Below, in pieces: positions 7,136-15,069 of a stretch of 18,405 nucleotides of DNA. The stretch's first letter is position 1. Every line of letters begins with the position of its first letter. The notes beneath the pieces were generated by a model. The model had not been told where the DNA came from. It did not search any database and saw nothing but the letters and a program-made list of their open reading frames with translations. Origin of the DNA: Planctomycetota bacterium (GTDB lineage: Bacteria > Planctomycetota > Phycisphaerae > WQYP01); assembly GCA_021809365.1 (NCBI GenBank), contig JAKBAC010000056.1, forward strand, positions 1-18,405, in the 5' to 3' direction. A program made the translations under genes and the position numbers.

Positions 7136-8802
7136 ACAACCCGATTGTACGTCGTGAACTTATTGGTGCCTTGCGCAAGCCCAACGTGGCCGCGCTGGAA
7201 GTGGCATGGCTGGCGGTGCTGGCCGCGGTTATTGTGTTGCGCTGGCCGGCGGGCGGACGGGTGAATTTGGCGGGCACCCAGGCCCAGCAGGTGCTAAGTC
7301 TGCTTTCCTGGACAATTTTAGTCGGCATGATGCTGGTGGCACCGGCGTTTCCGGCGGCCTCTGTCGTGGCGGAAAAGCGCAGCGGTACGCTGGCGCTATT
7401 GCTGAATTCTCCACTTTCACCCGCATCCATTTATCTGGGGAAACTTATCGGTGCCTTGGGATTGCCCATCCTGCTTATGCTGCTGACGATTCCCGGCATG
7501 ACGGCCTGCTTTGCCATGGGCGGCGTGAGTCTGGTGCATCAGGTTTTGCCGCTGTATCTGATTTTTATTATGGTGGCGATGGAATCCGCGGCCGTAGGAT
7601 TGTATGTGAGCATCCGCGTCAATGACGTGGATTCCGGAATACGCCTGACTTATGCGGTATTGTTCGTTCTGGATTTGCTGCTGCTGATTCCCTATCGACT
7701 GGTGGCTGACACCCAGAATCCGACATTTCTGCTCATGGGCCGCTGGCTGGCGTCGTTTTCACCCCTTCCGGCGATGCTGCACGTGCTGGGAGCCAATTCC
7801 GTTCATGCCGGCAATTCCGTTAATGGGGGTTCTTCGGTCATCTTCCGTTTTGTGATCTGCGCCCTGGTGCTTAGCGGCGTATTAGGGCTGTTGAGCATTC
7901 AGCGGCTGGGGCAATGGTTATTTGATCGCCCGCGCGCCAGCGGTAAAATTACCGATGACCGCTCAACCAAGGTGCAGGCTTATCGCCGCATCATGTACTT
8001 ATGGTTTTTTGATCCGCAACGCCGCAGCGGTCTGATCGGGCCGTTCAGTAATCCGGTGATGGTCAAAGAATTTCGCACCAGCCGCTTCGGGCGTTCGCAC
8101 TGGATGATGCGCCTGGTGGGAATATGTCTGATCGTGTCGCTGGGTTTGATGCTGGCGGCCGCCTATGGCTCCATAAACTTTCAGCCCCAGACCCTGGGCG
8201 AACTGATGGTCATGTTCCAGGTAACGCTGATTGTTCTTATTACCCCCAGCCTGTCGGCGGGGCTTATCAGCTCGGAATTGCAGAACCAATCCTGGCAGTT
8301 GCTGCGGGTTACGCCATTAAGCCCGGCGAGCATTGTCCTGGGGAAACTGTTAAGCGTGTGTCGCACGCTGCTGCTTTTGCTTTTTGCCACGTTGCCGGGT
8401 TATGCGGTCATGCTGGTCATTGATAAAGGACAGGCGTCGCGGGTGGTCACGGTGCTGATTACCCTGGGATTAATTGCGCTATTTTGTTTAATGGTCAGCA
8501 GCGCCGTCAGCAGTTGGTTCCGGAAAACCGCACAAGCCACGGCACTTTCCTACGGGTTGCTGCTGGGATTGTTCGGCGGAACCCTGGTATTCTGGGCCGG
8601 GCGGGGAACGCTTTTTTCATTAAGCCTGGTGGCGGCAATCCTCAAATACAATCCGCTGGCGGCGGCGCTGGCCACCATTCATGCGCCGGGCTTCAATGAT
8701 TACAACTTTGTGCTGGCTAACTGGTGGTTCATGCTGGCGGTTATGGGTATTGCCGCGATTGTTCTGGTGTTCCGGACCTGGCGATTAACCCGGCCCGATT
8801 AA
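7132..8802 (+). CDS. Duplicated (fused) ABC-2 type permease
   Basis: Membrane subunit partner of the preceding ATPase. The 556-residue protein consists of two similar ABC-2 halves. Each begins with a short cytoplasmic NPxxxxEx segment (NPIVRRE from residue 3; NPVMVKE from 307). Each has a soluble helix followed by a near-identical PLSPASIxLGK (94-104 and 395-405) leading into a hydrophobic helix ending in PG. The offset of about 301-304 residues is consistent across both landmarks, so this looks like a tandem duplication and fusion. Each half carries about six hydrophobic segments. The start is GTG 7132, overlapping the ATPase stop. One polypeptide could therefore supply both permease halves of the transporter. 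This would fit an exporter or a membrane remodelling device, but the substrate is unknown. Confidence 0.9.
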   Translation: MNNPIVRRELIGALRKPNVAALEVAWLAVLAAVIVLRWPAGGRVNLAGTQAQQVLSLLSWTILVGMMLVAPAFPAASVVAEKRSGTLALLLNSPLSPASIYLGKLIGALGLPILLMLLTIPGMTACFAMGGVSLVHQVLPLYLIFIMVAMESAAVGLYVSIRVNDVDSGIRLTYAVLFVLDLLLLIPYRLVADTQNPTFLLMGRWLASFSPLPAMLHVLGANSVHAGNSVNGGSSVIFRFVICALVLSGVLGLLSIQRLGQWLFDRPRASGKITDDRSTKVQAYRRIMYLWFFDPQRRSGLIGPFSNPVMVKEFRTSRFGRSHWMMRLVGICLIVSLGLMLAAAYGSINFQPQTLGELMVMFQVTLIVLITPSLSAGLISSELQNQSWQLLRVTPLSPASIVLGKLLSVCRTLLLLLFATLPGYAVMLVIDKGQASRVVTVLITLGLIALFCLMVSSAVSSWFRKTAQATALSYGLLLGLFGGTLVFWAGRGTLFSLSLVAAILKYNPLAAALATIHAPGFNDYNFVLANWWFMLAVMGIAAIVLVFRTWRLTRPD

Positions 8803-8852
8803 CTGACGCAAATGGTTGATGCGGGATGTCGATCCGTATGGGTGATATGTTC

Positions 8853-10667
8853 ATGAAACAGGCTTTAATTGCTGCGGCCAATTGTTCCGGCCGCAGAATT
8901 TCGTATGCAGCGGGAATACTTCTTCTAGGATTCTCCTGCGCCGGGGCACAGGCGGCTGCGGTTACCAACGGCATCGGCGATCCGATGCTGCATATACCTC
9001 AACTGCCGCGGCTGCACCTGCAAATGACTTACAATCCGCAATTGACCAAACTCTGGCAAGCCGCCTTGCAGCAGCCTATTCCCGAAGTTATTACCCGGAC
9101 CTGCGTTACGATTCGCACGGCGGTAAAAAATAACGTCCCCAATCTGCACGTGCTGGTTCCGTCACTGGAACATCTGGCGGTTTCAAAAACAATTCCTTTG
9201 ACGGTTAGAACATCGGTAGCCCGGGCGTTGGCCGAAATTTCCAACAGGCGCACTCAACCATTTCTGGTTCATCTGGATTCTTCCGAGCCGGCGGCATTTG
9301 CCCCGATTCTCGATCCATTGCTGGCCGAATGGCGCACCGACTCCATGGGCACGATCTGGATTGCCCGGTTGAAATCCCCGACGGCCGGATTACAGCTCAA
9401 GCTCTCGGCAGCTCAAGCCCTGGGCACCGCACGCGATCATCAGGCCGAGGGGGTGTTGAAGCAAATTGTTGCCGGCAGCCGTGAACCGTGGGCGTTGCGT
9501 TTCGCGGCGGCCAGATCGCTGGCAAAATTAAAGGCCCGCGGCCTAAGTAACATAAGCCTGAGCATGCTGAATGTTCAGGGAAGTGGTGTGAGACGCCACT
9601 TGCTTTGCGCCACGATGCTCTGCAGCGTCAGGACATCCAGACAGTGGATCATGCTCCAGTCGTTAGCCCACGATGCCAATTCCGCAGTCGCCGCCATTGC
9701 GTGGCGCGGCCTGATGAAAAACCATGTCAATATGTTGCAGTATCTGGCTCCGACAACCAGCCACAGCCCGGATCCCACACTGCGGCTGCTGGTGGCAAAG
9801 GCCTGGAAGCGCATCGGCGGGAATAAATCCATTCTCGGCCTGGGCGCAACACTAAATGACCTGCGACGGCCGATACGCTGGTATGCCCGTGATGCGCTGA
9901 TCTATCTTGGTTCACAACCGCAGAGCCGCTTATTTGTCATCCATGCGTGCCGACAGATTATTCATGGTACCCAATCGCGGGCCATTCGGCAGGCCTGTCT
10001 GGTGTTGGGCAAGCTGGATGATAAAGCCTCGGCGGGAGAGTTTATTTCCCTGTTATCCAATAGAAGCCAGGCGGTTCGCCTGGGGGCCGCGGTGGCCCTG
10101 CGGCGCGCGGCGGTTCGCACCACGTTGCCGGCGGTGCTGAAGTTCGCCCAAAGCACCGCAAAAAATTCACAATTCGCGTCCGCTCATTTGAACAAGCCGG
10201 GCTATGCGGTGCCCTTGAATGACGATAATCTGCAGCTTTCGCAGGTTTTCCAGTTTTTTGGTTTGATGCACTATGCTCCCGCTTTACCGGTGATGATTCC
10301 CTGCATTCCGAAAAATGCGCCCTATGGAATTGAGGCGCGGCAGGCGGCCATCTGGGCCATTGGTATGATTGATAACGGGCAAAGCCATCCGAAGCTGGCA
10401 CGGGAATTGGCGGGGCGTCTGGATGATATGGAAATGCCCATTCCGGAATTTGAACAGGTGCGTGAAATGTCCGCACTGACCTTGGGACGGATCCATGCCA
10501 AAGCTCGCCTCACCGATCTTAACGCCTCTTACAGCGGAGAAGACCTCGGTGCGGTTTCTCTGGCGTGCCGCTGGGCGGTTGGAAAAATTACCGGCAAATA
10601 CCCGCCCTTGCCTCATGCCACGTCCATTTTCCAAGCCGGATTCCTTGTGCCATTGTCGCAGCCCTGA
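8853..10667 (+). CDS. Secreted HEAT-repeat protein
   Basis: Function unknown; probably a periplasmic or surface scaffold for protein-protein contacts. The N-terminus has a basic stretch then the hydrophobic AAGILLLGFSCAGAQA, a likely signal peptide cleaved near AQA-AA. The cysteine there does not sit in a good lipobox. Repeated amphipathic helical pairs rich in Ala, Leu and Arg run from about residue 90. The clearest lie near 336-430, such as RQACLVLGKLDD followed by AVRLGAAVALRRAA, typical of HEAT/PBS-lyase-like repeats. The start is uncertain: in-frame ATGs lie at 8826, 8838, 8847 and 8853. I chose the last because it gives the shortest n-region, giving 604 residues. It lies 50 bases after the ABC-2 permease and 37 before the lipoprotein gene. 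A role with either transporter is inferred only from position. Confidence 0.8.
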   Translation: MKQALIAAANCSGRRISYAAGILLLGFSCAGAQAAAVTNGIGDPMLHIPQLPRLHLQMTYNPQLTKLWQAALQQPIPEVITRTCVTIRTAVKNNVPNLHVLVPSLEHLAVSKTIPLTVRTSVARALAEISNRRTQPFLVHLDSSEPAAFAPILDPLLAEWRTDSMGTIWIARLKSPTAGLQLKLSAAQALGTARDHQAEGVLKQIVAGSREPWALRFAAARSLAKLKARGLSNISLSMLNVQGSGVRRHLLCATMLCSVRTSRQWIMLQSLAHDANSAVAAIAWRGLMKNHVNMLQYLAPTTSHSPDPTLRLLVAKAWKRIGGNKSILGLGATLNDLRRPIRWYARDALIYLGSQPQSRLFVIHACRQIIHGTQSRAIRQACLVLGKLDDKASAGEFISLLSNRSQAVRLGAAVALRRAAVRTTLPAVLKFAQSTAKNSQFASAHLNKPGYAVPLNDDNLQLSQVFQFFGLMHYAPALPVMIPCIPKNAPYGIEARQAAIWAIGMIDNGQSHPKLARELAGRLDDMEMPIPEFEQVREMSALTLGRIHAKARLTDLNASYSGEDLGAVSLACRWAVGKITGKYPPLPHATSIFQAGFLVPLSQP

Positions 10668-10704
10668 TACAACAATAGCTGTACCGATTTGGGCGCGGCG
10701 GAAT

Positions 10705-11595
10705 ATGCGATTCAATATTTCATGCGTGCTGCTGTTGATTTTGATGCCCTTGGCTTTGGCATCCTGCGCCAGAACGCCTGCCGTCAGGCATCCCGGCGGC
10801 CCGCGCATTGTCAGCACCGATCCATCGGCCACGCAAATACTGCTGCAAATCGGTGCCGGTCGAACGCTGGTCGGTGTTTCTCCATGGGATAAACCGCTCC
10901 TGCCCCCATCCATGCGAAATCTGCCGGTGGTGGGCGGTTATCTGCATCTCGATGAAGAACTGGTCGTGCAACTCGCGCCGACTGCCTTGATCCTCCAGCA
11001 AGCTCCGCAACGCATACAACCGGGAATTACCGCCATGGCCCGCCAAAATGGAATTCGCATTGTGAATATCCGCATCAATACCTTTCATCAACTTTTTTCC
11101 GCTACTCGAACGCTCGGTGGAATCAGCGGCTGCCGCGCGCAGGCCGCTGCCGCGATAAAAGCGCTGAAAGCAAAGCTGAAAATTCTGGCCGGCCATAGCC
11201 CCAAAAATCCCCCGCGTGTGGTATATATAATCTCCACCAGACCGATCATGGTGGTGGGTGCGGATAATTTTATGGATCAGGAAATAACTTTGGCGGGCGG
11301 CAATAACGTGGCGCAACGTTGCGGTAATGGATTTCCCACGATCACGCGCGGCACATTGGTGCGTTTGAATCCGCATGTTCTCCTGATCGGCAAGCCCGGG
11401 CAACCTGCGGCATCAGGGCCGGATGATCCGCGCCTGGCACCCTGGTTGGCATTACCTGTTGCGGCCGCTGGAGCCAAACGTGTTGATTTAATAACCTGGC
11501 CGCAGGCACAGATGCTCACGCTGCATGTCGCTCACCTGATTGATCGTCTCCGGCGTTTAATACTTGCGCCCGCCGACGCCGGGGGAGCAAGATGA
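10705..11595 (+). CDS. ABC importer substrate-binding lipoprotein (BtuF/FhuD-like)
   Basis: Captures a metal-chelate ligand outside the inner membrane and delivers it to the permease encoded next. The open frame extends upstream to 10495 inside the HEAT gene. The ATG at 10705 is chosen because it begins a classic lipoprotein signal with lipobox LASC (Cys21) and follows the previous stop by 37 bases. The mature part shows family landmarks: RIVSTDPSATQILLQIG near the N-terminus, LVGVSPWD, LPVVGGYLHLDEELVVQLAP (binding-cleft strand and helix), then a long linking helix and a second lobe with GGNNVAQ and LNPHVLLIG. The 296-residue length is typical. BtuF-type proteins bind cobalamin; close relatives bind haem or siderophores. 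Sequence alone does not decide between them. The stop overlaps the permease start (ATGA). Confidence 0.9.
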   Translation: MRFNISCVLLLILMPLALASCARTPAVRHPGGPRIVSTDPSATQILLQIGAGRTLVGVSPWDKPLLPPSMRNLPVVGGYLHLDEELVVQLAPTALILQQAPQRIQPGITAMARQNGIRIVNIRINTFHQLFSATRTLGGISGCRAQAAAAIKALKAKLKILAGHSPKNPPRVVYIISTRPIMVVGADNFMDQEITLAGGNNVAQRCGNGFPTITRGTLVRLNPHVLLIGKPGQPAASGPDDPRLAPWLALPVAAAGAKRVDLITWPQAQMLTLHVAHLIDRLRRLILAPADAGGAR

Positions 11596-12620
11596 AAACC
11601 TTCGGTCCATTGCCCGCGAAGGGAATTGTGCTGGCAGCGCTACTGACCCTTTTAATTTTTGCTCTGTGCCTCGCGATCGGCCCTGGTGCGCCGGGACAGC
11701 AGAGTATTTCTTTGGGATTTCCCGGATGGGACATTCTGCAATTACGTCTCACGCGCGTTGCGGCGGCGGCCATTGCAGGCGGTGCTCTGGGCCTGGCCGG
11801 CGTGCTGTTGCAGGGCTTGTTGCGCAATCCGCTGGCCGATCCCTTTGTTCTCGGTATTTCCAGCGGGTCCACCGTGGGCGTGATGATCTGGATTGTTTTC
11901 GGCGATGTTCTTTTGCATTCTTTTGCCGGCCAGCCCTGGCTGATGAGCTTCTTTTCCGATGGCCAGAGCATTCCGGCCCTGGCCGGCGCGCTCGCGGCTA
12001 CCTTGCTGGTTTTTCTGCTGGGCCGGCGCAAGGGAATACTTGAGCCTATGACGCTGATACTCTCCGGCGTGGTGATCAGCACCATTGGCGGCGCTTTGGT
12101 GATGTTACTTAATAACATGGTGCCCTATGGGGCCAGAGCGGATATTTTAAGTTACATGTTTGGTTATATCAGTGAAGGAACTTCCCGCACACTGCTGCTG
12201 ACCGCAAGTATCGCACTGGGCCTGGCGTGGGCCGGCGCGTTGACGCTGGGCGGTGCGATGAATATCGCATCGTTCTCCGATGCTGAAGCCCATAGCCTGG
12301 GAATCAAGTTATCTTCCCTGCGACTCTCCGCTTTTGCTTTAGCCGCTCTGGCCACCGCTGCTTCAATTACGGTGGCCGGCCCGATCGGTTTTGTCGGGTT
12401 GATCTGTCCGCACTTGTGCCGGGGAATCTTCGGGCCGGATCATCGGCAGTTGCTGATCACCAGCCCTCTGTTGGCGGCTATATTTCTGATGCTGGCTGAT
12501 ACGTTTGTACGCAGCACGGGTGCCTGGTTCAACGGTGAGTTGCCCGTAGGGGTTATCACGGCTTTGTGTGGCGGCCCGTTTTTCCTGTATCTGCTGCAGC
12601 GCCGACGGATATGGATGTAA
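11592..12620 (+). CDS. FecCD/BtuC family ABC importer permease
   Basis: Inner-membrane channel subunit of the type II importer; works as a dimer with two copies of the ATPase encoded next. The 342-residue protein has about ten hydrophobic segments. Signature regions are LRLTRVAAAAIAGGALG followed by GVLLQGLLRNPLADP (about 51-84), and GPIGFVGLICPHLCR in the C-terminal third, the conserved loop that contacts the ATPase. It ends ELPVGVITALCGGPFF followed by a short basic tail, as is usual in this family. Start ATG 11592 overlaps the lipoprotein stop by four bases, with GGGGGAG just upstream. Substrate class (corrinoid, haem or ferric siderophore) is undetermined, and no cobalamin riboswitch is visible before the three-gene set. 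Confidence 0.95.
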   Translation: MKTFGPLPAKGIVLAALLTLLIFALCLAIGPGAPGQQSISLGFPGWDILQLRLTRVAAAAIAGGALGLAGVLLQGLLRNPLADPFVLGISSGSTVGVMIWIVFGDVLLHSFAGQPWLMSFFSDGQSIPALAGALAATLLVFLLGRRKGILEPMTLILSGVVISTIGGALVMLLNNMVPYGARADILSYMFGYISEGTSRTLLLTASIALGLAWAGALTLGGAMNIASFSDAEAHSLGIKLSSLRLSAFALAALATAASITVAGPIGFVGLICPHLCRGIFGPDHRQLLITSPLLAAIFLMLADTFVRSTGAWFNGELPVGVITALCGGPFFLYLLQRRRIWM

Positions 12621-12646
12621 TAAGTCCCGGCAGGATGACTATTCCC

Positions 12647-13465
12647 ATGGATCATAACAATCCTGACTTCCCATCCCAGGCCCCAGCCGCCGAAATAGCG
12701 CTGGCTGCGGATGATCTGCATTTTCAGTATGCTTCCAGCTCACCCGCTGTCGATGGTATGACCGTCCCCTTTTATACCGGTGAAATGACCATGATTGTCG
12801 GCCCCAATGGTTCGGGAAAATCTACGCTGCTGCAACTGTTGTCCGGCCATCTGACACCATCCGCTGGAACCATCACCGCCGGGGGCCGGAACATCACACG
12901 CCTGAATCCCCTGAAGCGCGCCGCCCTGATATCTTATGTGCCCCAGGCACCGCAGGTAAGCTTTGCCTATCGCGTGCAGGACATCGTGGCCATGGGTTCC
13001 TGGGCACGGGACCGTGCTCCGGGCGAAAAAGTAGCCGGAGATAGGCCGGGCGCGGATCCTGTGGTTCAGGCTATGTGGGATCAGGATATTCACGCTCTTG
13101 CCCAACGCACGTACGACGAACTTTCCGCCGGGGAACGCCAGCGCGTGGCGATCGCCCGCGCCCTGGTTCAGGATTCCCCCATTATGCTTCTGGATGAACC
13201 CACGGCGGCCCTGGACATCTGGCATCAGCTCGAACTGCTTCACCACCTGAAATCGCTGGCTCGGTCCGCTCATAAAGCCATTATCTGGGTCACGCATGAT
13301 TTAAACCACGCCCGCGCCCACGCCGACCGCGTCCTGATTATGCACGAAGCGAAATTAGCCGCCCACGGCCCAGCCCATCAGGTGCTGACCCCCGAAATTC
13401 TCGAACCAATTTATCGCGTGCATGTCACCGTGCAGGACGGAAAACTGACGTTTTTGCGCTGCTAA
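12647..13465 (+). CDS. ABC importer ATP-binding protein (BtuD/FepC-like)
   Basis: ATPase of the adjacent binding-protein-dependent importer, on the cytoplasmic face. Motifs (272-residue product) are Walker A GPNGSGKST (52-60), Q-loop Gln100 in YVPQ, signature LSAGERQR (159-166), Walker B IMLLDEP (179-185) and an H-loop in WVTHD. The sequence between Q-loop and signature is extended and rich in charged residues (about 120-150). The start is uncertain. The frame is open upstream to 12566 inside the permease gene, with ATGs at 12611, 12635 and 12647. The last is chosen because AGGA lies 11 bases before it and it does not overlap. The intact permease/ATPase/lipoprotein set indicates a complete uptake system. 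Confidence 0.93.
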   Translation: MDHNNPDFPSQAPAAEIALAADDLHFQYASSSPAVDGMTVPFYTGEMTMIVGPNGSGKSTLLQLLSGHLTPSAGTITAGGRNITRLNPLKRAALISYVPQAPQVSFAYRVQDIVAMGSWARDRAPGEKVAGDRPGADPVVQAMWDQDIHALAQRTYDELSAGERQRVAIARALVQDSPIMLLDEPTAALDIWHQLELLHHLKSLARSAHKAIIWVTHDLNHARAHADRVLIMHEAKLAAHGPAHQVLTPEILEPIYRVHVTVQDGKLTFLRC

Positions 13466-13492
13466 TTGTCTTTTTCCCGGCTTTTCCTCAAC

Positions 13493-13521
13493 TTGAGAAG
13501 TCATTCAAGCCGTTGTAGATA
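13493..13521 (+). promoter_or_regulatory. Likely sigma70-type promoter for the double-HD gene
   Basis: TTGAGA (13493-13498) and TAGATA (13516-13521) match -35 and -10 boxes with an ideal 17-base spacer. They sit in the 121-base gap after the importer operon. The -35 box overlaps a small dyad (CTCAA-C-TTGAG), which could be an operator. This suggests the double-HD gene is transcribed independently of the upstream cluster. Confidence 0.5.
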
Positions 13522-13586
13522 ATATTGATGCGAGCCGAAGACGGACCTGTGCCCGATCATCGGTGCTCTGAGGTGTTGTTCTAAAA

Positions 13587-14945
13587 ATGGCTGTTATTGT
13601 CGATCAAAATCAGAAATTGCTCACCGCGTGCGGACCATGGGCTGGCGTATCTCAATCGCAATGGATCAAGGCCATAAGCGGCGCGTTGGATCTGGCGGAG
13701 GGTCTGCCGCCCGGCCATAGCCGCAGGGCCTGCTGGATTGCCATGCAAATTGCCGACCGCATGGCGATGGGAACCGCGGACCTGGCCGATGTGTACTACG
13801 CCGTACTGCTGAAAGACATCGGCTGCACCAGCAATGCTGCACGGTTGTTTGAAATCTACGGCGCTGATGATTTACAACTCAAATCTGATTTCCGCAGGGT
13901 CGATGCACAAGATGTCGTGCAACTTATTCGTTTTGTTGCCGGTCATGTCGCACCCTTCGCGCCGGTACGACGACGGTTGGCTCGGTTGATCTGGATTGTC
14001 CGCCATGGTAAAGCTTTGCAGCGAGAATTAATTGTTGATCGCTGTGAACGCGGCTCGGAACTTGTGCGGCGTATGGGGTTGCCCAACGCCGTCGGACAGG
14101 CCATTACTTCGCTGGATGAGCATTGGAACGGTCGCGGCTACCCCAATCATCTCGCCGCGGCGCAGATCCCCCTATTAAGCCGCATTGCCTTGGCGGCACA
14201 GATCGCAGAAGTGTTTTACAGCTCTGGAGGACCCGCGCAGGCCACGCGGCAGGTGTGCAATCGGAGCGGTAAAACGCTGGATCCCATTGTGGTGCGTACA
14301 TTCCTTTCAATATCGGCGGCCCGGGGATTCTGGAGCAATCTGGCAAATCCCAATCTGCCGGAATTGCTCGATGAATTATTTCCGGCCGCGCACGATCACC
14401 TGATGACGAAAACCGAAGTCAACAATTTCATCGAAGTATTGGCGGATGTTGTGGACGCCAAAAGCCCGTCGTTGGATGGCCACTGCCGCCGAGTGGCCCA
14501 ACTGGCCCAGGTTTTGGCCGAACACCTCAATGTGACCGGGCATAGCAGCCTTGAAATCTATCACGCCGCGCTGCTGCATGATATTGGCAAGCTTGGGGTC
14601 AGCAACGCCGTTTTGGACAAACCGCAGCCATGGAGTGCGTCGGATCGTGCGGCCTACCACCGCCACGTGGCATTATCCGCGGAAATTATCGCGTCCTTCC
14701 CCGCGCTTGACGCCCTTGTGCCAATCGTAGCCCTGCACCATGAACGCCTTGATGGCACAGGCTTTCCTCGCCGGCCTGCAGCCGGCACCATACCCCTTGG
14801 CTCCAGAATCATCGCGGTTGCCGATGCGTTTGATCATCTTCGCTGCCGTCATCCGCAGCCATCGGCTTCACAGATCGCCGCGCTACTGACCCAAGACGCC
14901 GGGCTGGATCAATCGGTAGTCTCGGCGCTGGCCAATGCGACATAA
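13587..14945 (+). CDS. Tandem HD-domain (HD-GYP type) signalling protein
   Basis: Probably a cyclic-di-GMP phosphodiesterase or related phosphohydrolase; no membrane segment or sensor domain is visible, so cytoplasmic. It has 452 residues. The C-terminal half (about 276-430) is a full HD-GYP domain: His299, HDIGK (331-335), His360 and HHERLDGTGFP (384-394), then RIIAVADAFDHL. The N-terminal half repeats the layout (HSRR 44-47, EHWNGRGYP 178-186, RIALAAQIAEVF). However, the HD pair reads LKDIG (75-79), with Lys where the metal-binding His should be, and the HHE positions read LDE, so it is probably catalytically dead. This combination recalls a family from actinobacteria and planctomycetes that often ends in a LuxR-type HTH, but no HTH is present here. 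GAGGTG lies 11 bases before the ATG. Confidence 0.9.
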   Translation: MAVIVDQNQKLLTACGPWAGVSQSQWIKAISGALDLAEGLPPGHSRRACWIAMQIADRMAMGTADLADVYYAVLLKDIGCTSNAARLFEIYGADDLQLKSDFRRVDAQDVVQLIRFVAGHVAPFAPVRRRLARLIWIVRHGKALQRELIVDRCERGSELVRRMGLPNAVGQAITSLDEHWNGRGYPNHLAAAQIPLLSRIALAAQIAEVFYSSGGPAQATRQVCNRSGKTLDPIVVRTFLSISAARGFWSNLANPNLPELLDELFPAAHDHLMTKTEVNNFIEVLADVVDAKSPSLDGHCRRVAQLAQVLAEHLNVTGHSSLEIYHAALLHDIGKLGVSNAVLDKPQPWSASDRAAYHRHVALSAEIIASFPALDALVPIVALHHERLDGTGFPRRPAAGTIPLGSRIIAVADAFDHLRCRHPQPSASQIAALLTQDAGLDQSVVSALANAT

Positions 14946-14970
14946 TCCACTGACCGAGATCAATTTTGTC

Positions 14971-15026
14971 ATCGGCTATTGCCGGTAACAGCGGCCCCCC
15001 TGCGTCTCACGTCATATTTAGCCGAT
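14971..15026 (+). promoter_or_regulatory. Inverted repeats and -10-like box upstream of the ast operon
   Basis: ATCGGCTA (14971-14978) and TAGCCGAT (15019-15026) are perfect 8-bp inverted repeats 40 bases apart. The left arm can instead form a local hairpin: ATCGGC (14971-14976), loop TATT, GCCGGT (14981-14986), with one G-T pair. A -10-like TACAAT begins at 15026 directly after the right arm, without a good -35 box. The arrangement could be an operator pair or alternative leader structures. Confidence 0.4.
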
Positions 15027-15069
15027 ACAATAGAGAGACAACAGGCCTGATATTGGCCGGAGGTTGGTT

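Noticed and set aside
10495..10704. 70-residue upstream extension of the binding lipoprotein.
   Set aside because: It lies mostly within the HEAT gene in another frame. The lipoprotein signal begins exactly at ATG 10705.
10668..10704. Cobalamin riboswitch before the BtuFCD-like genes.
   Set aside because: The gap is only 37 bases and no B12-box-like sequence was recognised. A known riboswitch would need about 200 bases.
10284..12118. Three long minus-strand open frames (209, 227 and 200 codons) antisense to the HEAT, lipoprotein and permease genes.
   Set aside because: All are complementary to well-supported genes with intact motifs. The products are low-information and have no start-site support.
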